Shown here: positions 1 through 9,023 of the stretch, in pieces
Position numbering within the stretch: position 1 is the stretch's first letter
How the letters are laid out: each line of letters opens with the position of its first letter
Origin: Novosphingobium fuchskuhlense
GTDB lineage: Bacteria; Pseudomonadota; Alphaproteobacteria; Sphingomonadales; Sphingomonadaceae
Length of the DNA stretch: 64,000 bases
Direction of reading: 5' to 3'
NCBI RefSeq assembly: GCF_001519075.1
Contig: NZ_KQ954244.1
Span: 248,001-312,000 of the forward strand
Notes under the pieces: model-generated
Database searches by the model: none
Told to the model about the DNA's origin: nothing
What the model saw: only the letters and a program-made list of their open reading frames with translations
Made by a program: the position numbers and the translations under genes

Positions 1-1
1 C

Positions 2-376
2 GGCCTTATCGCGCTGCTTGCGCTCGCCACGATGGCCGCAGTGCTGCTCGCCTCGCGCAATGCGCTGGGCAATCACCGCGAAACGATCGAAATCGTCCAC
101 ATGCTGGGCGGAACCGACCGGCAGATCGCGCGGGTGTTTCAGCGGTCGATGGCCTTCGATGCGGCGGCGGGCGGCCTTGCCGGCCTGCTGCTCGGCGTCG
201 TCACCATCGCCGCGCTGTCGCGCCAGTTCGCCGGGCTCGGCTCGGGCATGGTGGCGGGTGCGGTGCTCCATTGGCAGGACTGGCTGGTGATTGCCGCGAT
301 CCCGCTCGCCGGCGTGGCGCTTGCCGTGCTAACCGCGCGGATGACGGTGCTTGCCGCGCTCAGGCGAATGCTCTGA
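2..376 (+). CDS. ftsX: Cell division protein FtsX, C-terminal part (5' truncated by window edge)
   Basis: The frame is open from the first bases and ends in TGA at 374-376. About 124 residues remain: a hydrophobic helix, the cytoplasmic stretch ETIEIVHMLGGTDRQIARVF typical of FtsX-type permeases, then two further membrane segments and a short basic tail. FtsX is the membrane partner of the FtsE ATPase and couples septation to peptidoglycan hydrolases. ftsE would be expected just outside the window. The next gene starts 1 nt after the stop, so the two are probably cotranscribed. Assignment rests on the IVHMLGAT-like motif and topology; another FtsX/MacB-like permease is a less likely alternative. 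Confidence 0.85.
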   Translation, partial: GLIALLALATMAAVLLASRNALGNHRETIEIVHMLGGTDRQIARVFQRSMAFDAAAGGLAGLLLGVVTIAALSRQFAGLGSGMVAGAVLHWQDWLVIAAIPLAGVALAVLTARMTVLAALRRML

Positions 377-377
377 G

Positions 378-935
378 ATGGCACGGATGCGAAAGCCCCC
401 GGGACTGCTGCGCCGGATCGGTGCGGCGGTGATGCTTGCCTGGGTTCTGGGCTTCCTCTGGTTCGCGCTGGCCCTGCCGCGCCCTGCGGGCCCGCAGAAA
501 ACCGACGGCGTGATCGCGCTGACCGGCGCCAGCGGGCGCATCCCCCGCGCGATCGATGTGCTGCGCGCTGGCCACGCCCGCAAGGTGCTGATCGCGGGCG
601 TGGCCAGCGAAGTGAAGCCGGCCGAGTTCGCCGCCGAATACAAGGTCTCGGGAGAGCTCCTCGCCTGCTGCGTAACGCTCGGCTTCGAATCGGTCGATAC
701 CCGCTCCAACGCGCTGGAAGCGGCCCGCTGGATCGCCGCCGAACACATCACTTCGGTGCGGCTCGTCACCACCGACTGGCACATGCGCCGTGCCGAGTTC
801 GATCTAGCCATGGCCGCGCCACGCGGCGTGGAAATCCTGCCCGATGCCGTGCCTTCGCGGCCCAGCATGAAAACGCTGTTCATCGAATACAACAAGCTGA
901 TCGCCCGCGTGCTTGCCTGGCTGGCGGGGTGGTAG
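378..935 (+). CDS. YdcF/SanA-like DUF218 family protein
   Basis: 185 residues. One N-terminal membrane anchor (about residues 11-31) precedes a DUF218 domain containing the D-G-V-I-A-L-T-G opening strand, ARKVLIAG and the conserved RSNALEAA segment (family form: T.sNA...). Members are envelope proteins whose biochemical role is poorly known; E. coli YdcF binds S-adenosylmethionine and SanA affects envelope permeability. I chose ATG 378, which lies 1 nt after the ftsX stop, rather than an upstream in-frame ATG inside ftsX. The gene sits between ftsX and an acyltransferase gene, which suits an envelope function. Confidence 0.85.
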   Translation: MARMRKPPGLLRRIGAAVMLAWVLGFLWFALALPRPAGPQKTDGVIALTGASGRIPRAIDVLRAGHARKVLIAGVASEVKPAEFAAEYKVSGELLACCVTLGFESVDTRSNALEAARWIAAEHITSVRLVTTDWHMRRAEFDLAMAAPRGVEILPDAVPSRPSMKTLFIEYNKLIARVLAWLAGW

Positions 936-943
936 GGCAGACC

Positions 944-1657
944 ATGTCGAGCCAGCGCAATGCCGCCCCGCGCCTGCGCGACGTGCTGCGCAGCCTGGCC
1001 TTCTACAGTGCGTTCTACGGCGGCACGGTCCTGCTGGTGTTCGTGGCGCTGGGGGCCATTCTGCTGGGGCGGGACCGCTATAAGGAAGTGGTGCGGATCT
1101 GGTCGACCTGGCACCGCACCTGCGTGCGCGGCCTGCTTGGCATCAGCGTAGATGCCGGGGGTTTCGTGCCGCGTTCTGGCGTACTCTATGCGATCAAGCA
1201 CGAATCCTTCTTCGAGGCGATCGAACTGCCCCACATGTACCCCTTCCCCGTCGTCTTCGCGAAAGAGCAGTTGCTGCGGATCCCGCTGTGGGGCGCGATC
1301 GGCACGCGCTATGGCCTTATCGCGGTGGACCGGGCCCGCGGAGCCAGCGCGCTTCGCACCATGCTGGCCGAGGCCCGCCGCTGGACGGCGGACGGACGGC
1401 CGCTGATCATCTTTCCCGAAGGCACGCGCGTGCCCCATGGCACCCGGCCCGCGCTGCAGGCCGGTTTTGCCGGCCTCTACAAGATGCTCGGCCTGCCGGT
1501 CGTGCCGGTCGCGGTCGACAGCGGGCCGCTCTACCACTGCCTGTGGAAGCGTCCGGGCACGATCCGCTACCGCTTTGGCGCAGAGATCCCGCCCGGCCTG
1601 CCGCGCGAGGAAATCGAGGCCCGCGTCCATGCCGCGATCAACGGGTTGAACCCATGA
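944..1657 (+). CDS. plsC: 1-acyl-sn-glycerol-3-phosphate acyltransferase (PlsC family)
   Basis: 237 residues. An N-terminal membrane segment is followed by the acyltransferase motifs: block I is KHESFFE, a variant of HX4D with Glu in the last position, and block III is FPEGTR. The enzyme would acylate lysophosphatidic acid at the inner membrane in phospholipid synthesis. ATG 944 has an AGGG Shine-Dalgarno 5-6 nt upstream (TAGGG overlapping the end of the preceding gene), so I prefer it to an upstream GTG at 929. The stop overlaps the next start as ATGA. The HX4E variant is common in this branch and not evidence of inactivity. Substrate preference cannot be read from the sequence. Confidence 0.88.
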   Translation: MSSQRNAAPRLRDVLRSLAFYSAFYGGTVLLVFVALGAILLGRDRYKEVVRIWSTWHRTCVRGLLGISVDAGGFVPRSGVLYAIKHESFFEAIELPHMYPFPVVFAKEQLLRIPLWGAIGTRYGLIAVDRARGASALRTMLAEARRWTADGRPLIIFPEGTRVPHGTRPALQAGFAGLYKMLGLPVVPVAVDSGPLYHCLWKRPGTIRYRFGAEIPPGLPREEIEARVHAAINGLNP

Positions 1658-2940
1658 CCATCGAAGATGCCCGCATGGATGAGCGCCACACTGAGGCCGA
1701 CGCCCGCACCTGGGGCGAGGTGCTTGGCCCCGGCCTCGTCACCGGTGCGGCGGACGACGATCCGAGCGGGATCGGCACCTACAGCCAGGTCGGCGCGCAG
1801 TTCGGCTTCAGCCTCGCGTGGATCATGGTGTTCAGTTATCCGCTGCTCGTCGCGACGCAGCTGATCTGCGCCCGTATTGGCGCGGTGACCGGGCACGGCA
1901 TCGCGCACAACCTCAAGCGGCACTATCCAAAGCCGGTGCTGTGGTTCGCAGTGCTGCTGCTGCTCATTGCCAACACGATCAATCTCGGCTCCGATCTCGG
2001 CGCCATGGCGGCAGCCCTCAATCTGCTGCTGCCGGGGCCGACGCTGCTCTATGTCGCACTGTTCGGGATGATCTCGGTCCTGCTCGAGATCTTCGTGAGT
2101 TATGCGCTCTATACGCGCATCCTGAAGTGGTCGGCGCTCTCGCTGCTCGCCTATATCCTCGTCCCCTTCGTGGCCGAGATTTCCCCTGCCGAAGTCATTC
2201 GCGGCGTGCTGGTGCCCAGACTGAGCTTTGACCGCGAAACCGCGATGGCGGTGATCGCGGCGCTGGGTACGACAATCAGCCCCTACCTGTTCTTCTGGCA
2301 GGCCGGACAGGAAGTGGAAGAGCAGCACCGGCTGCACACCCATCCTCTGGGCGTGCATCCGCGCGCTGCCGGACCGGGCCTGTCACGCATGCGCACCGAC
2401 ACGTTGCTCGGCATGGGGGTAACGAGCGTGACGGCGCTGTTCATTGTGATCGCCACGGCAGCGACGCTTCATGCGCACGGGATCAACCAGATCGCCTCGG
2501 CCGATCAGGCTGCCAGCGCGCTGCGCCCGATTGCCGGGGATCTGAGCTTCCTGCTCTTTGCCGTGGGGATCATCGGGATCGGCCTGCTGGCGGTACCGGT
2601 ACTCGCAGGGTCGGCGGCCTATGCGCTTTCGGAAACCTTCGGCTGGGCCGAGGGGCTCGACCGCAAGCCGCACGAGGCCAAGGCGTTCTATGGGGCGATC
2701 GTGGTGGCCGTCTTGGGCGGGGTCGCGCTCAACCTGATCGGCATCGATCCGATGCACGCCCTCTACTGGACCGCAGTGATCAACGGCCTGCTCGCCCCGC
2801 CGCTGATGGTGATGACAATGCTCGCGGCGAGCAACCCCAAGGTCATGGGCCGGCTTACCCTGCCGCCGCTGCTCAAGATCGGCGGCTGGGCGGCAACGGC
2901 AGTGATGATCCTCGTCTCGGCAATGTTCTTGCTGAGTTAG
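1654..2940 (+). CDS. Nramp-family divalent metal transporter with variant metal-binding motifs
   Basis: 428 residues, about eleven membrane helices. The fold is recognisable from GPGLVTGAADDDPSGIGTYS (TM1) and ALGTTISPYLFFWQAGQ (TM6). In classical MntH/Nramp proteins TM1 has DPGN and TM6 has a metal-binding Met just before the Pro of MPH; here these read DPSG and SPY. The Asp is kept, but the Asn and Met ligands are changed. Loss of the Met is associated in the family with altered ion choice (for example Mg2+ or Al3+ transporting clades); applying that here is inference. Translation is coupled to plsC by an ATGA overlap, and the gene converges on tyrA with a 4-base overlap of ends. Confidence 0.85.
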   Translation: MTIEDARMDERHTEADARTWGEVLGPGLVTGAADDDPSGIGTYSQVGAQFGFSLAWIMVFSYPLLVATQLICARIGAVTGHGIAHNLKRHYPKPVLWFAVLLLLIANTINLGSDLGAMAAALNLLLPGPTLLYVALFGMISVLLEIFVSYALYTRILKWSALSLLAYILVPFVAEISPAEVIRGVLVPRLSFDRETAMAVIAALGTTISPYLFFWQAGQEVEEQHRLHTHPLGVHPRAAGPGLSRMRTDTLLGMGVTSVTALFIVIATAATLHAHGINQIASADQAASALRPIAGDLSFLLFAVGIIGIGLLAVPVLAGSAAYALSETFGWAEGLDRKPHEAKAFYGAIVVAVLGGVALNLIGIDPMHALYWTAVINGLLAPPLMVMTMLAASNPKVMGRLTLPPLLKIGGWAATAVMILVSAMFLLS

Positions 2941-3857
2941 TCTTCGTGGCTGCGGCCGAAGTCGGGCCGGGCGTCATCCTGTCCCATCTCGATGATCGAA
3001 CGGCGGATCGCGCGGGTGCGGGTGAAGGTTTCGAACAGCGTCGCGCCATCACCCTTGCGGATCGCCTTCTGCAGTTCGGTGAGGTCCTCGCTGAAGCGCT
3101 GCAGCATTTCCAGCACCGCATCGCGATTGCTGAGAAACACATCGCGCCACATCGTGGGATCGGAGGCGGCGATGCGGGTGAAATCCCGGAAACCGCCGGC
3201 AGAATACTTGATCACCTCGCTCTGGGTCACTTCCTCGAGGTCCGAGGCGGTGCCGACGATGGTGTAGGCGATAAGGTGCGGCAGATGGCTGGTGACGGCC
3301 AGCACGCGGTCGTGATGTTCGGCGTCCATCCTCTCGACCCGCGCGCCGAGCGCTTCCCAGAAAGCCGAAACCCGCGCCACGTCTTTCTCGTCCGCGCCGG
3401 CAGGCGGTGTCACAATGCACCAGCGATTACGGAACAGCGCGGCAAAGCCGGCATCGGGGCCGCTCTGCTCGGTGCCGGCCACGGGGTGCGCAGGGATCAC
3501 GGTGACGCCGGGCAGAACCTCGGCCAGAGCCTTGGCGACGCTGGCCTTGCTCGAACCGACGTCGGTCACGATCACGCCGGGCGCCAGATGCGCGGCGATG
3601 CTCGCGCCGGCGGAGGCCATCGCCCCGACAGGCACGCACAGCACGATCAGATCGGCCCCCGTCACCGCTTCGGCCACGGTATCGGGCACGAAGTTCGCAA
3701 GGCCGATTTCCCGCGCCCGGGTGCGGACGGCAGGATCGGCATCGAAGCCGGTGGTGATCGCATCGGGCAAGTGTGCATGGACGGCCCGCGCGACCGAGCC
3801 GCCGAGCAGGCCCAGCCCGATGACGGCTACCCTCTCGAACGGGACCGGCCCGCTCAT
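2937..3857 (-). CDS. tyrA: Prephenate/arogenate dehydrogenase
   Basis: 306 residues. The N-terminal Rossmann motif is [17 protein letters not shown]; the middle holds the [10 protein letters not shown] and [14 protein letters not shown] segments of the TyrA active site; and the C-terminal helical domain carries SHLPHLIAY with its catalytic-region His. It oxidatively decarboxylates prephenate or arogenate in tyrosine synthesis, with NAD(P)+. Whether prephenate or arogenate is preferred cannot be told; many sphingomonad enzymes are cyclohexadienyl dehydrogenases. I chose ATG 3857, which overlaps the hisC stop as ATGA, so hisC and tyrA form one operon. HisC-type enzymes often also transaminate aromatic keto acids, which gives the pairing biochemical sense. 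Confidence 0.92.
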   Translation of the reverse strand: MSGPVPFERVAVIGLGLLGGSVARAVHAHLPDAITTGFDADPAVRTRAREIGLANFVPDTVAEAVTGADLIVLCVPVGAMASAGASIAAHLAPGVIVTDVGSSKASVAKALAEVLPGVTVIPAHPVAGTEQSGPDAGFAALFRNRWCIVTPPAGADEKDVARVSAFWEALGARVERMDAEHHDRVLAVTSHLPHLIAYTIVGTASDLEEVTQSEVIKYSAGGFRDFTRIAASDPTMWRDVFLSNRDAVLEMLQRFSEDLTELQKAIRKGDGATLFETFTRTRAIRRSIIEMGQDDARPDFGRSHED

Positions 3858-4990
3858 CGCGCCACTTCGGCCATCTGCCGCAGCACGGCGGCAACACGGT
3901 CCATCTCGTCTGCCGTGCCGATGGTGATACGCAGGCATTGCGGCAGGCCCTGCCCCGGCAGCCATCGCGTGATGAAGCCATGGTCCATGAGGCCGTTGTA
4001 GGCCTGCTCCGCGGTGAACGCGCCGGTGAACTCGATCAGCACGAAGTTGGCCTCACTCGGCAGCGGGCGCAGGCCGTGGTTGCCGAGCGCTGCCAGCGCG
4101 GCGACAAAGCGGGTCCGTTCGGCGCGGTTGTGCTCGCGCGAAGCCGCGACGAAAGTCTGATCGTCCAGCGCAGCCAGTGCGGCGGCCTGCGCGGTGACGG
4201 TGATGTTGAAGGGCCCGCGAATGCGGTTCAGCATGTCGATCAGATGCGGCGCGCCGGTCGCCCAGCCCACCCGCTCCCCGGCCAGGCCGTAGATCTTGGA
4301 AAACGTCCGTGTGACGAGCACGTTCTCGGCCGCAGCGGCCAGGTCCAACGCGCCGTCTTCGGCATCGGCGTCCACATATTCGGCATAGGCCTGGTCGACC
4401 ACGAACAGGACATCCGAGGGGAGGCCGGCATGGAGGCGGGCAAGCTCTGCGCGGGGCAGATAGCTTCCGGTCGGATTGTTCGGATTGGCGAGGAACACCA
4501 CCCGCGTGCGCGCCGTGACTGCGCCGAGCAGGACATCCACGTCCGCCGCATAGTCGCGGTCCGCTGCCACGACCGGCTCCGCGCCGCAGCGTCTTGCGGC
4601 GATCTCGTAGACCGAGAAGCCATAGCGCTGGTAGAGCACCTCATCACCCGGCCCGGCAAAGGCCTGTGCGGCAAGGTTGAGGAGTTCGTCCGAGCCGGTG
4701 CCCATCACGATCCGTGCAGCATCGATGCCGTGCAGCGCGCCGAGCGCGCCCCGCAAGGCGTGGCTTTCGGGATCGGGATAGCGTGCGGGATCGCCAGCAC
4801 CCGCGCCGCTGCCGAGGCGCGCGGCCCGGGCCAGCGGGCTGGTGCCGAGCGGGTTCTCGTTGGCAGAGAGCTTGATCAGCACGCGCCCATCCGTGCCCGT
4901 GGACTTGCCCGGCACATAGGGATGGATCGCCGCGATCCACGGCTTGGGCACAGGACGGGCGGCGGCGGGCTGGGCGGACGGATCAGACAT
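3854..4990 (-). CDS. hisC: Histidinol-phosphate aminotransferase
   Basis: 378 residues, class I/II PLP aminotransferase of the HisC family. Visible signatures are the [11 protein letters not shown] opening, [13 protein letters not shown], and the PLP lysine in [17 protein letters not shown]. It converts imidazole-acetol phosphate and glutamate to histidinol phosphate. Because it is translationally coupled to tyrA rather than to other his genes, it may also act as the aromatic aminotransferase that finishes Tyr/Phe synthesis; that is inference from context. The start at 4990 gives the expected family length. Nothing damaged is seen. Confidence 0.92.
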   Translation of the reverse strand: MSDPSAQPAAARPVPKPWIAAIHPYVPGKSTGTDGRVLIKLSANENPLGTSPLARAARLGSGAGAGDPARYPDPESHALRGALGALHGIDAARIVMGTGSDELLNLAAQAFAGPGDEVLYQRYGFSVYEIAARRCGAEPVVAADRDYAADVDVLLGAVTARTRVVFLANPNNPTGSYLPRAELARLHAGLPSDVLFVVDQAYAEYVDADAEDGALDLAAAAENVLVTRTFSKIYGLAGERVGWATGAPHLIDMLNRIRGPFNITVTAQAAALAALDDQTFVAASREHNRAERTRFVAALAALGNHGLRPLPSEANFVLIEFTGAFTAEQAYNGLMDHGFITRWLPGQGLPQCLRITIGTADEMDRVAAVLRQMAEVAR

Positions 4991-5057
4991 GATCGGCGCG
5001 CCTTAGCGGGCTTGCCGCGCCAAGGGAACCATCTCGCGCGGGCAGATGATCCCGGGA

Positions 5058-7262
5058 TCAGGTTTCGGCGCGGAGCGCGGCGCCCTTCCAGTCGCTCGCC
5101 ATGGCAAACGCCGGCATCGAAGCCTTGCCGTCCTCGCCGCCCCCGCCGATGAGATGCGGGCCGATCGGCTGGATGCCATCGCCCTTGGGGCTCTGCGGCA
5201 GACCTGCCGCGGCAAGCTGATAGGGCGAAGCGCGGTGGCGGGTGCACAAGCCGCCATTGCCATCGGGCACGAGCGCCTGCTCGAACTCCAGACCTTGCTG
5301 GCGCTTGCGCGAGCGGCGCACCCGGGCGACGGCCAGTTGCCCTTCGCCGAGATCGATCACGAACTCGGTGCCGATCGGCACATCGACAAGACCTTCGATC
5401 AGCGCGCCGGAAACCGACAGGTTGCGCAGCACGACCGGGTAGTAGTGGTTGTCGTGGATCGCGCCGATACGGCGGAACATGGCCTGGCGATCATGGCGCT
5501 GGAAGGCCGGGCCGGAGGGCTCAATCGTCCAATTGCCTTCGTTCAGCTTGGCCACGAACTCGTCATTGGGGATGGGTTTGCTGTAGATGTAGCCCTGAAC
5601 CAGCGTGACATTCAGGCTTTTCATCAGATCAAACTGGTCGAAGCTCTCGACGCCCTCCGCAGTCGTGTCCATTTCGAGCGCCTGCGCCAGCGCGACAATC
5701 GCCGCGATGATCGCGCGATTGCGCGAGCCGGCCTCGGTCGCGCCGCGCACAAAGGACTGGTCGATCTTGATCTTGTCGAAAGGCGCGGTCTTCAGATAGC
5801 CGAGCGAGGAATAGCCTGTGCCGAAATCGTCGAGCGCGAGGCGGACACCGAGACCCTTGAGCGCCTTGAAGCGGTCGTTGGTGGCGCCGCCTTCCTGCAG
5901 GAACACGCTTTCGGTGATTTCCAGCTCGAGCCGTTCGGGTTCAAGCCCCGAATTGGCCAGCGCGCTGGCGACCAATGCCGGGAAACCGTCGTCGGCGAAC
6001 TGCACCGGCGAGACGTTGACGGCAACCCGCAGGCCGCCCGGCCAGGCCACGGCCTGTTCGCAGGCACGGCGCAAGACCCATTCGCCGATCCCTTTGATGA
6101 GATTCGATTCCTCGGCAATCGGGATGAAGCGGGCGGGACTGACAGGCCCGTGTTCGGGGTGGTTCCAGCGCACGAGCGCCTCGACCCCGACGACATGGTT
6201 GTCGGCAGCGCGCACGACGGGCTGGTAATGGATTTCCAGTTCGTCCTTCTGCAAAGCGTCGTGCAGGTCTTCCTCAAGCAGACGCCGATCGGCCGCCGCC
6301 TTTAGCAGGTCGGCACTGAAGAAGCGAAAGCGCCCGCGCCCGCCACCCTTTGCGGCATAAAGCGCAAGGTCGGCATTGCGAACCAGACTGTCGCTGTCGT
6401 CCCCATCAAAAGGAGAGACAGCGACACCGACCGACGCGCCGATCAGGCAGCGGCTGCCATCGATCGTGTAGGGCTGCGAGATGCTGGTGATGATGCTGGT
6501 GGCAACGTCGCCGAGTACGCCGCGATCCTCAATCCCGGGCATGATGACCTGGAACTCGTCGCCGCCCAGACGGCTGACCTTCTCCTTGTCGCCCACCACG
6601 CGGACAAGGCGCGCCGCAACCTGCTTGAGCAGGGCATCGCCCGCCGCGTGGCCCAGCGTATCGTTGACCTGCTTGAACCGGTCGAGATCGATCAGCATAA
6701 TCGCGCAAGGGCCGCGCTGCTGAGAGCACTGTGTCAGCGTGCGTTCGAGCAATTGCGACATGCGGCGGCGGTTGAGCAGCCCCGTGAGCGCGTCATGCAT
6801 CGCCATGTGCGAGCTTTCCTCGGCCGAGCGCCGCTCGCCGGTGATGTCCTCGCAGTGGCCCCGAAAACCAGCGAACTCGCCGCGGACAAGGATGGGTTCG
6901 CCCGAGACCGACCACCACAGCGTCTCGCCGTCGGTGCGCTCGCTGCGAACCGTCAGCTTTTCGAAGCGGCCCTTGCGCGCGAAGGCAAAGGGCAGCGTGC
7001 GTTCCCCCTCGCTTTCGTTGCCGGTGCGCAGAAACAAGTCAACGAAGCTCCGCCCCGTTGCGGTGCCGTCCTCGACCAAGAGGGCATGGGCTCCGGGAGA
7101 GAGATAGGTGACAGAGCCTTCGGCGTCGGTCGACCAGAAGAAGCCGAGGCCAAGATCCTCGTAAGTATGGCACAGGGCCGCGGCCTCACCTTCAGACGTG
7201 CGGGAAGCCGGAGCATCGACTGCCCCGAGTCCGAAAACACCGCGTGCCTTGCGCAGCACCAC
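5058..7262 (-). CDS. PAS-GGDEF-EAL-PilZ cyclic-di-GMP signalling protein
   Basis: About 734 residues, no membrane segment. In order: a PAS-like sensor (about 30-145) with YLSPGAHALL and a PAC tail GHCEDITGERR; a GGDEF domain with intact RLGGDEF; an EAL domain with EALVRW, EITESVF and LDDFGTGYSSLGY; and a C-terminal PilZ domain with RR and NLSVSG. Both synthase and phosphodiesterase active sites look intact, so net activity is not predictable. The residues where an inhibitory RxxD I-site would sit read GDKE, so product inhibition there is unlikely. I chose GTG 7262 because AAGGA lies 8 nt upstream; another in-frame GTG at 7286 has no good RBS. It stands alone between hisC and the amtB terminator. 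Confidence 0.9.
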   Translation of the reverse strand: MVLRKARGVFGLGAVDAPASRTSEGEAAALCHTYEDLGLGFFWSTDAEGSVTYLSPGAHALLVEDGTATGRSFVDLFLRTGNESEGERTLPFAFARKGRFEKLTVRSERTDGETLWWSVSGEPILVRGEFAGFRGHCEDITGERRSAEESSHMAMHDALTGLLNRRRMSQLLERTLTQCSQQRGPCAIMLIDLDRFKQVNDTLGHAAGDALLKQVAARLVRVVGDKEKVSRLGGDEFQVIMPGIEDRGVLGDVATSIITSISQPYTIDGSRCLIGASVGVAVSPFDGDDSDSLVRNADLALYAAKGGGRGRFRFFSADLLKAAADRRLLEEDLHDALQKDELEIHYQPVVRAADNHVVGVEALVRWNHPEHGPVSPARFIPIAEESNLIKGIGEWVLRRACEQAVAWPGGLRVAVNVSPVQFADDGFPALVASALANSGLEPERLELEITESVFLQEGGATNDRFKALKGLGVRLALDDFGTGYSSLGYLKTAPFDKIKIDQSFVRGATEAGSRNRAIIAAIVALAQALEMDTTAEGVESFDQFDLMKSLNVTLVQGYIYSKPIPNDEFVAKLNEGNWTIEPSGPAFQRHDRQAMFRRIGAIHDNHYYPVVLRNLSVSGALIEGLVDVPIGTEFVIDLGEGQLAVARVRRSRKRQQGLEFEQALVPDGNGGLCTRHRASPYQLAAAGLPQSPKGDGIQPIGPHLIGGGGEDGKASMPAFAMASDWKGAALRAET

Positions 7263-7380
7263 TCCGCCATTCCTTCGGTTAACCACTCACTTCAAATTAG
7301 GTATGTAACCTAAGGCCGTTGTGGGAAGGTTAACGGACGCGATGCAGTCAATCGCCGATCAACAGCGGGTTGTTTCAAAA

Positions 7381-7418
7381 CAAAAAAAGGGCCGGAAGCA
7401 CGATTGTGCTTCCGGCCT
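7381..7418 (-). terminator. Intrinsic terminator of the glnK-amtB operon
   Basis: Perfect 12-bp inverted repeat GGCCGGAAGCAC / GTGCTTCCGGCC with a 4-nt loop (stem 7390-7417). On the minus strand it is followed by a run of seven T (7388-7382) and further T-rich sequence. It lies about 120 nt downstream of the amtB stop. Confidence 0.88.
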
Positions 7419-7445
7419 TAGTCTGTTCGCAGGAGGAACATGGTC

Positions 7446-7498
7446 TGGCGGGGCCCTGTCGGGCTAGAGGGAGAGGATCTCACCCACTGGCCCCGCCA
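7446..7498 (-). repeat. Long inverted repeat in the 3' region of the glnK-amtB transcript
   Basis: Ten-base arms TGGCGGGGCC (7446-7455) and GGCCCCGCCA (7489-7498) are perfectly complementary and enclose 33 nt. On the minus strand the enclosed part contains a smaller GAGA/TCTC hairpin. The element lies between the amtB stop (7537) and the intrinsic terminator (7390-7417). It might be an mRNA-stabilising structure or a 3'-UTR-derived small RNA; neither can be proven here. Confidence 0.5.
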
Positions 7499-7536
7499 AG
7501 CTGGTCAATCGGTAGTTGCCAATCGGCGGATGCCGA

Positions 7537-8952
7537 TCAGTAGTTGTATGCACGCTCACCGTGGTCAGCGATGTCGAGGCCTTCGCGCTCGCCTTCCTCG
7601 CTGATCCGCATGCCGAGAGTCTTGTCGAGCACGAACCAGATCACCGCCGTGCCGATGCCGGACCAGGCAAGCGTGATGAGCACCGCCTCAAGCTGGATCA
7701 CGAGCTGCGCCGCGATGTCATAGGCAGGGGCGGCGACCGACGGAAACTTGGTGTAATCAATCACGCCCTGGCCGCCGAGCGCCGGCGAGGCGACGATGCC
7801 AGTGGCAAGCGCCCCGGTGATGCCGCCGATGCAGTGAACACCGAAGACGTCGAGCGTGTCGTCGTACTTGAACTTGTTCTTCACCGTGCTGACGAAGTAG
7901 AAGCACAGCGGCGAGACCACGAGGCCGAGGACAATCGACGTCATCGGGGCACCATAGCCAGAGGCCGGGGTGATAGCGACGAGGCCGGCAACGGCACCCG
8001 AAGCGGCACCGAGCATCGAAGGCTTGCCGTGGACGATCTGCTCGATCACCGCCCAGCTCACCGCAGCAGCGCAAGTGGCAAGCATGGTATTGACGAAGGC
8101 AACCGCAGCGACGCCATTGGATTCAAGATTCGAGCCCGCGTTGAAGCCGAACCAGCCCACCCACAGCAGCGAGGCGCCGATCATGGTCATGGTCAGCGAG
8201 TGCGGCGGGGTGGCTTCCTTGCCATAGCCCAGGCGCTTGCCGAGCAGGAGACAGCCGACGAGGCCCGCAATACCGGCGTTGATGTGCACGACGGTACCGC
8301 CTGCGAAGTCCAGCGCACCCTTGGCATAGAGGAAGCCGGCGTCCGTGGGAGCATCAGCCAGGAAGTCCGGACCCGCCCAGTACCACACCATGTGCGCGAC
8401 CGGGTAGTAGACGAAGGTCGACCACAGCACGACGAACAGCATGAGCGGCGTGAACTTGATGCGCTCCGCGAACGAGCCGATGAAGAGCGCCGGTGTGATC
8501 ATGGCGAAGGTCATCTGGAACACGAAGTAGCTGAGTTCGGGGATGTAGACGTTGTTGGAGAACGTCGCGGAGAACGTCCCGCTGGTTACGCCAGCCATCA
8601 GCGCCTTGCCGAAGCCGCCGATGAACGGCGAGCCGCCGGTGAAGGCAAGGCTGTAGCCGTAGGTTGCCCAAAGCAGACCCGCGATCGAGACGATCATGAA
8701 CACCTGCATGAGCACGGAAAGCATGTTCTTGGTGCGGACGAGGCCGCCGTAGAACAGCGCGAGGCCCGGGATGCTCATCATGAGGACGAGCACGGACGAA
8801 ACGAGCATCCAGGTGGTGTCGCCCTTGTTCACCATTGTGGCCTGCTGGGCCACCGTCGGCGCCTTGATCATGGCCGCCTGGGCAAAGGCGGTGGACGCGG
8901 TACCGAGCGCAAAGCCCGCACCCACGACCCCGCCGATCATCTTACGGATCAT
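7537..8952 (-). CDS. amtB: Ammonium transporter AmtB
   Basis: 471 residues: a cleavable signal peptide (about residues 1-24, ending STAFAQA) and eleven membrane helices. Amt signatures are present: MSIPGLALFYGGLVR, FQMTFAMITPALFIGSFAER with the first pore His region, WVGWFGFNAGS and GVHCIGGITGALATG. It conducts ammonium through the inner membrane and is gated by GlnK. ATG 8952 is favoured because AGGGG stands 7-8 nt upstream; more upstream ATGs at 8967 and 9027 would extend the protein over that Shine-Dalgarno and spoil the signal peptide. glnK lies 71 nt upstream in the same operon under a sigma-54 promoter. Confidence 0.94.
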   Translation of the reverse strand: MIRKMIGGVVGAGFALGTASTAFAQAAMIKAPTVAQQATMVNKGDTTWMLVSSVLVLMMSIPGLALFYGGLVRTKNMLSVLMQVFMIVSIAGLLWATYGYSLAFTGGSPFIGGFGKALMAGVTSGTFSATFSNNVYIPELSYFVFQMTFAMITPALFIGSFAERIKFTPLMLFVVLWSTFVYYPVAHMVWYWAGPDFLADAPTDAGFLYAKGALDFAGGTVVHINAGIAGLVGCLLLGKRLGYGKEATPPHSLTMTMIGASLLWVGWFGFNAGSNLESNGVAAVAFVNTMLATCAAAVSWAVIEQIVHGKPSMLGAASGAVAGLVAITPASGYGAPMTSIVLGLVVSPLCFYFVSTVKNKFKYDDTLDVFGVHCIGGITGALATGIVASPALGGQGVIDYTKFPSVAAPAYDIAAQLVIQLEAVLITLAWSGIGTAVIWFVLDKTLGMRISEEGEREGLDIADHGERAYNY

Positions 8953-9023
8953 CGAAGTTCCCCTCATGTCAGAAGTGGCGGTCCCCACCGCGCTTGCCGA
9001 CCCAGCACTGGAATACAGGCCGC

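Noticed and set aside
7286..7286. The longer GTG start of the GGDEF-EAL protein
   Set aside because: No Shine-Dalgarno is near it, while GTG 7262 has AAGGA 8 nt upstream.
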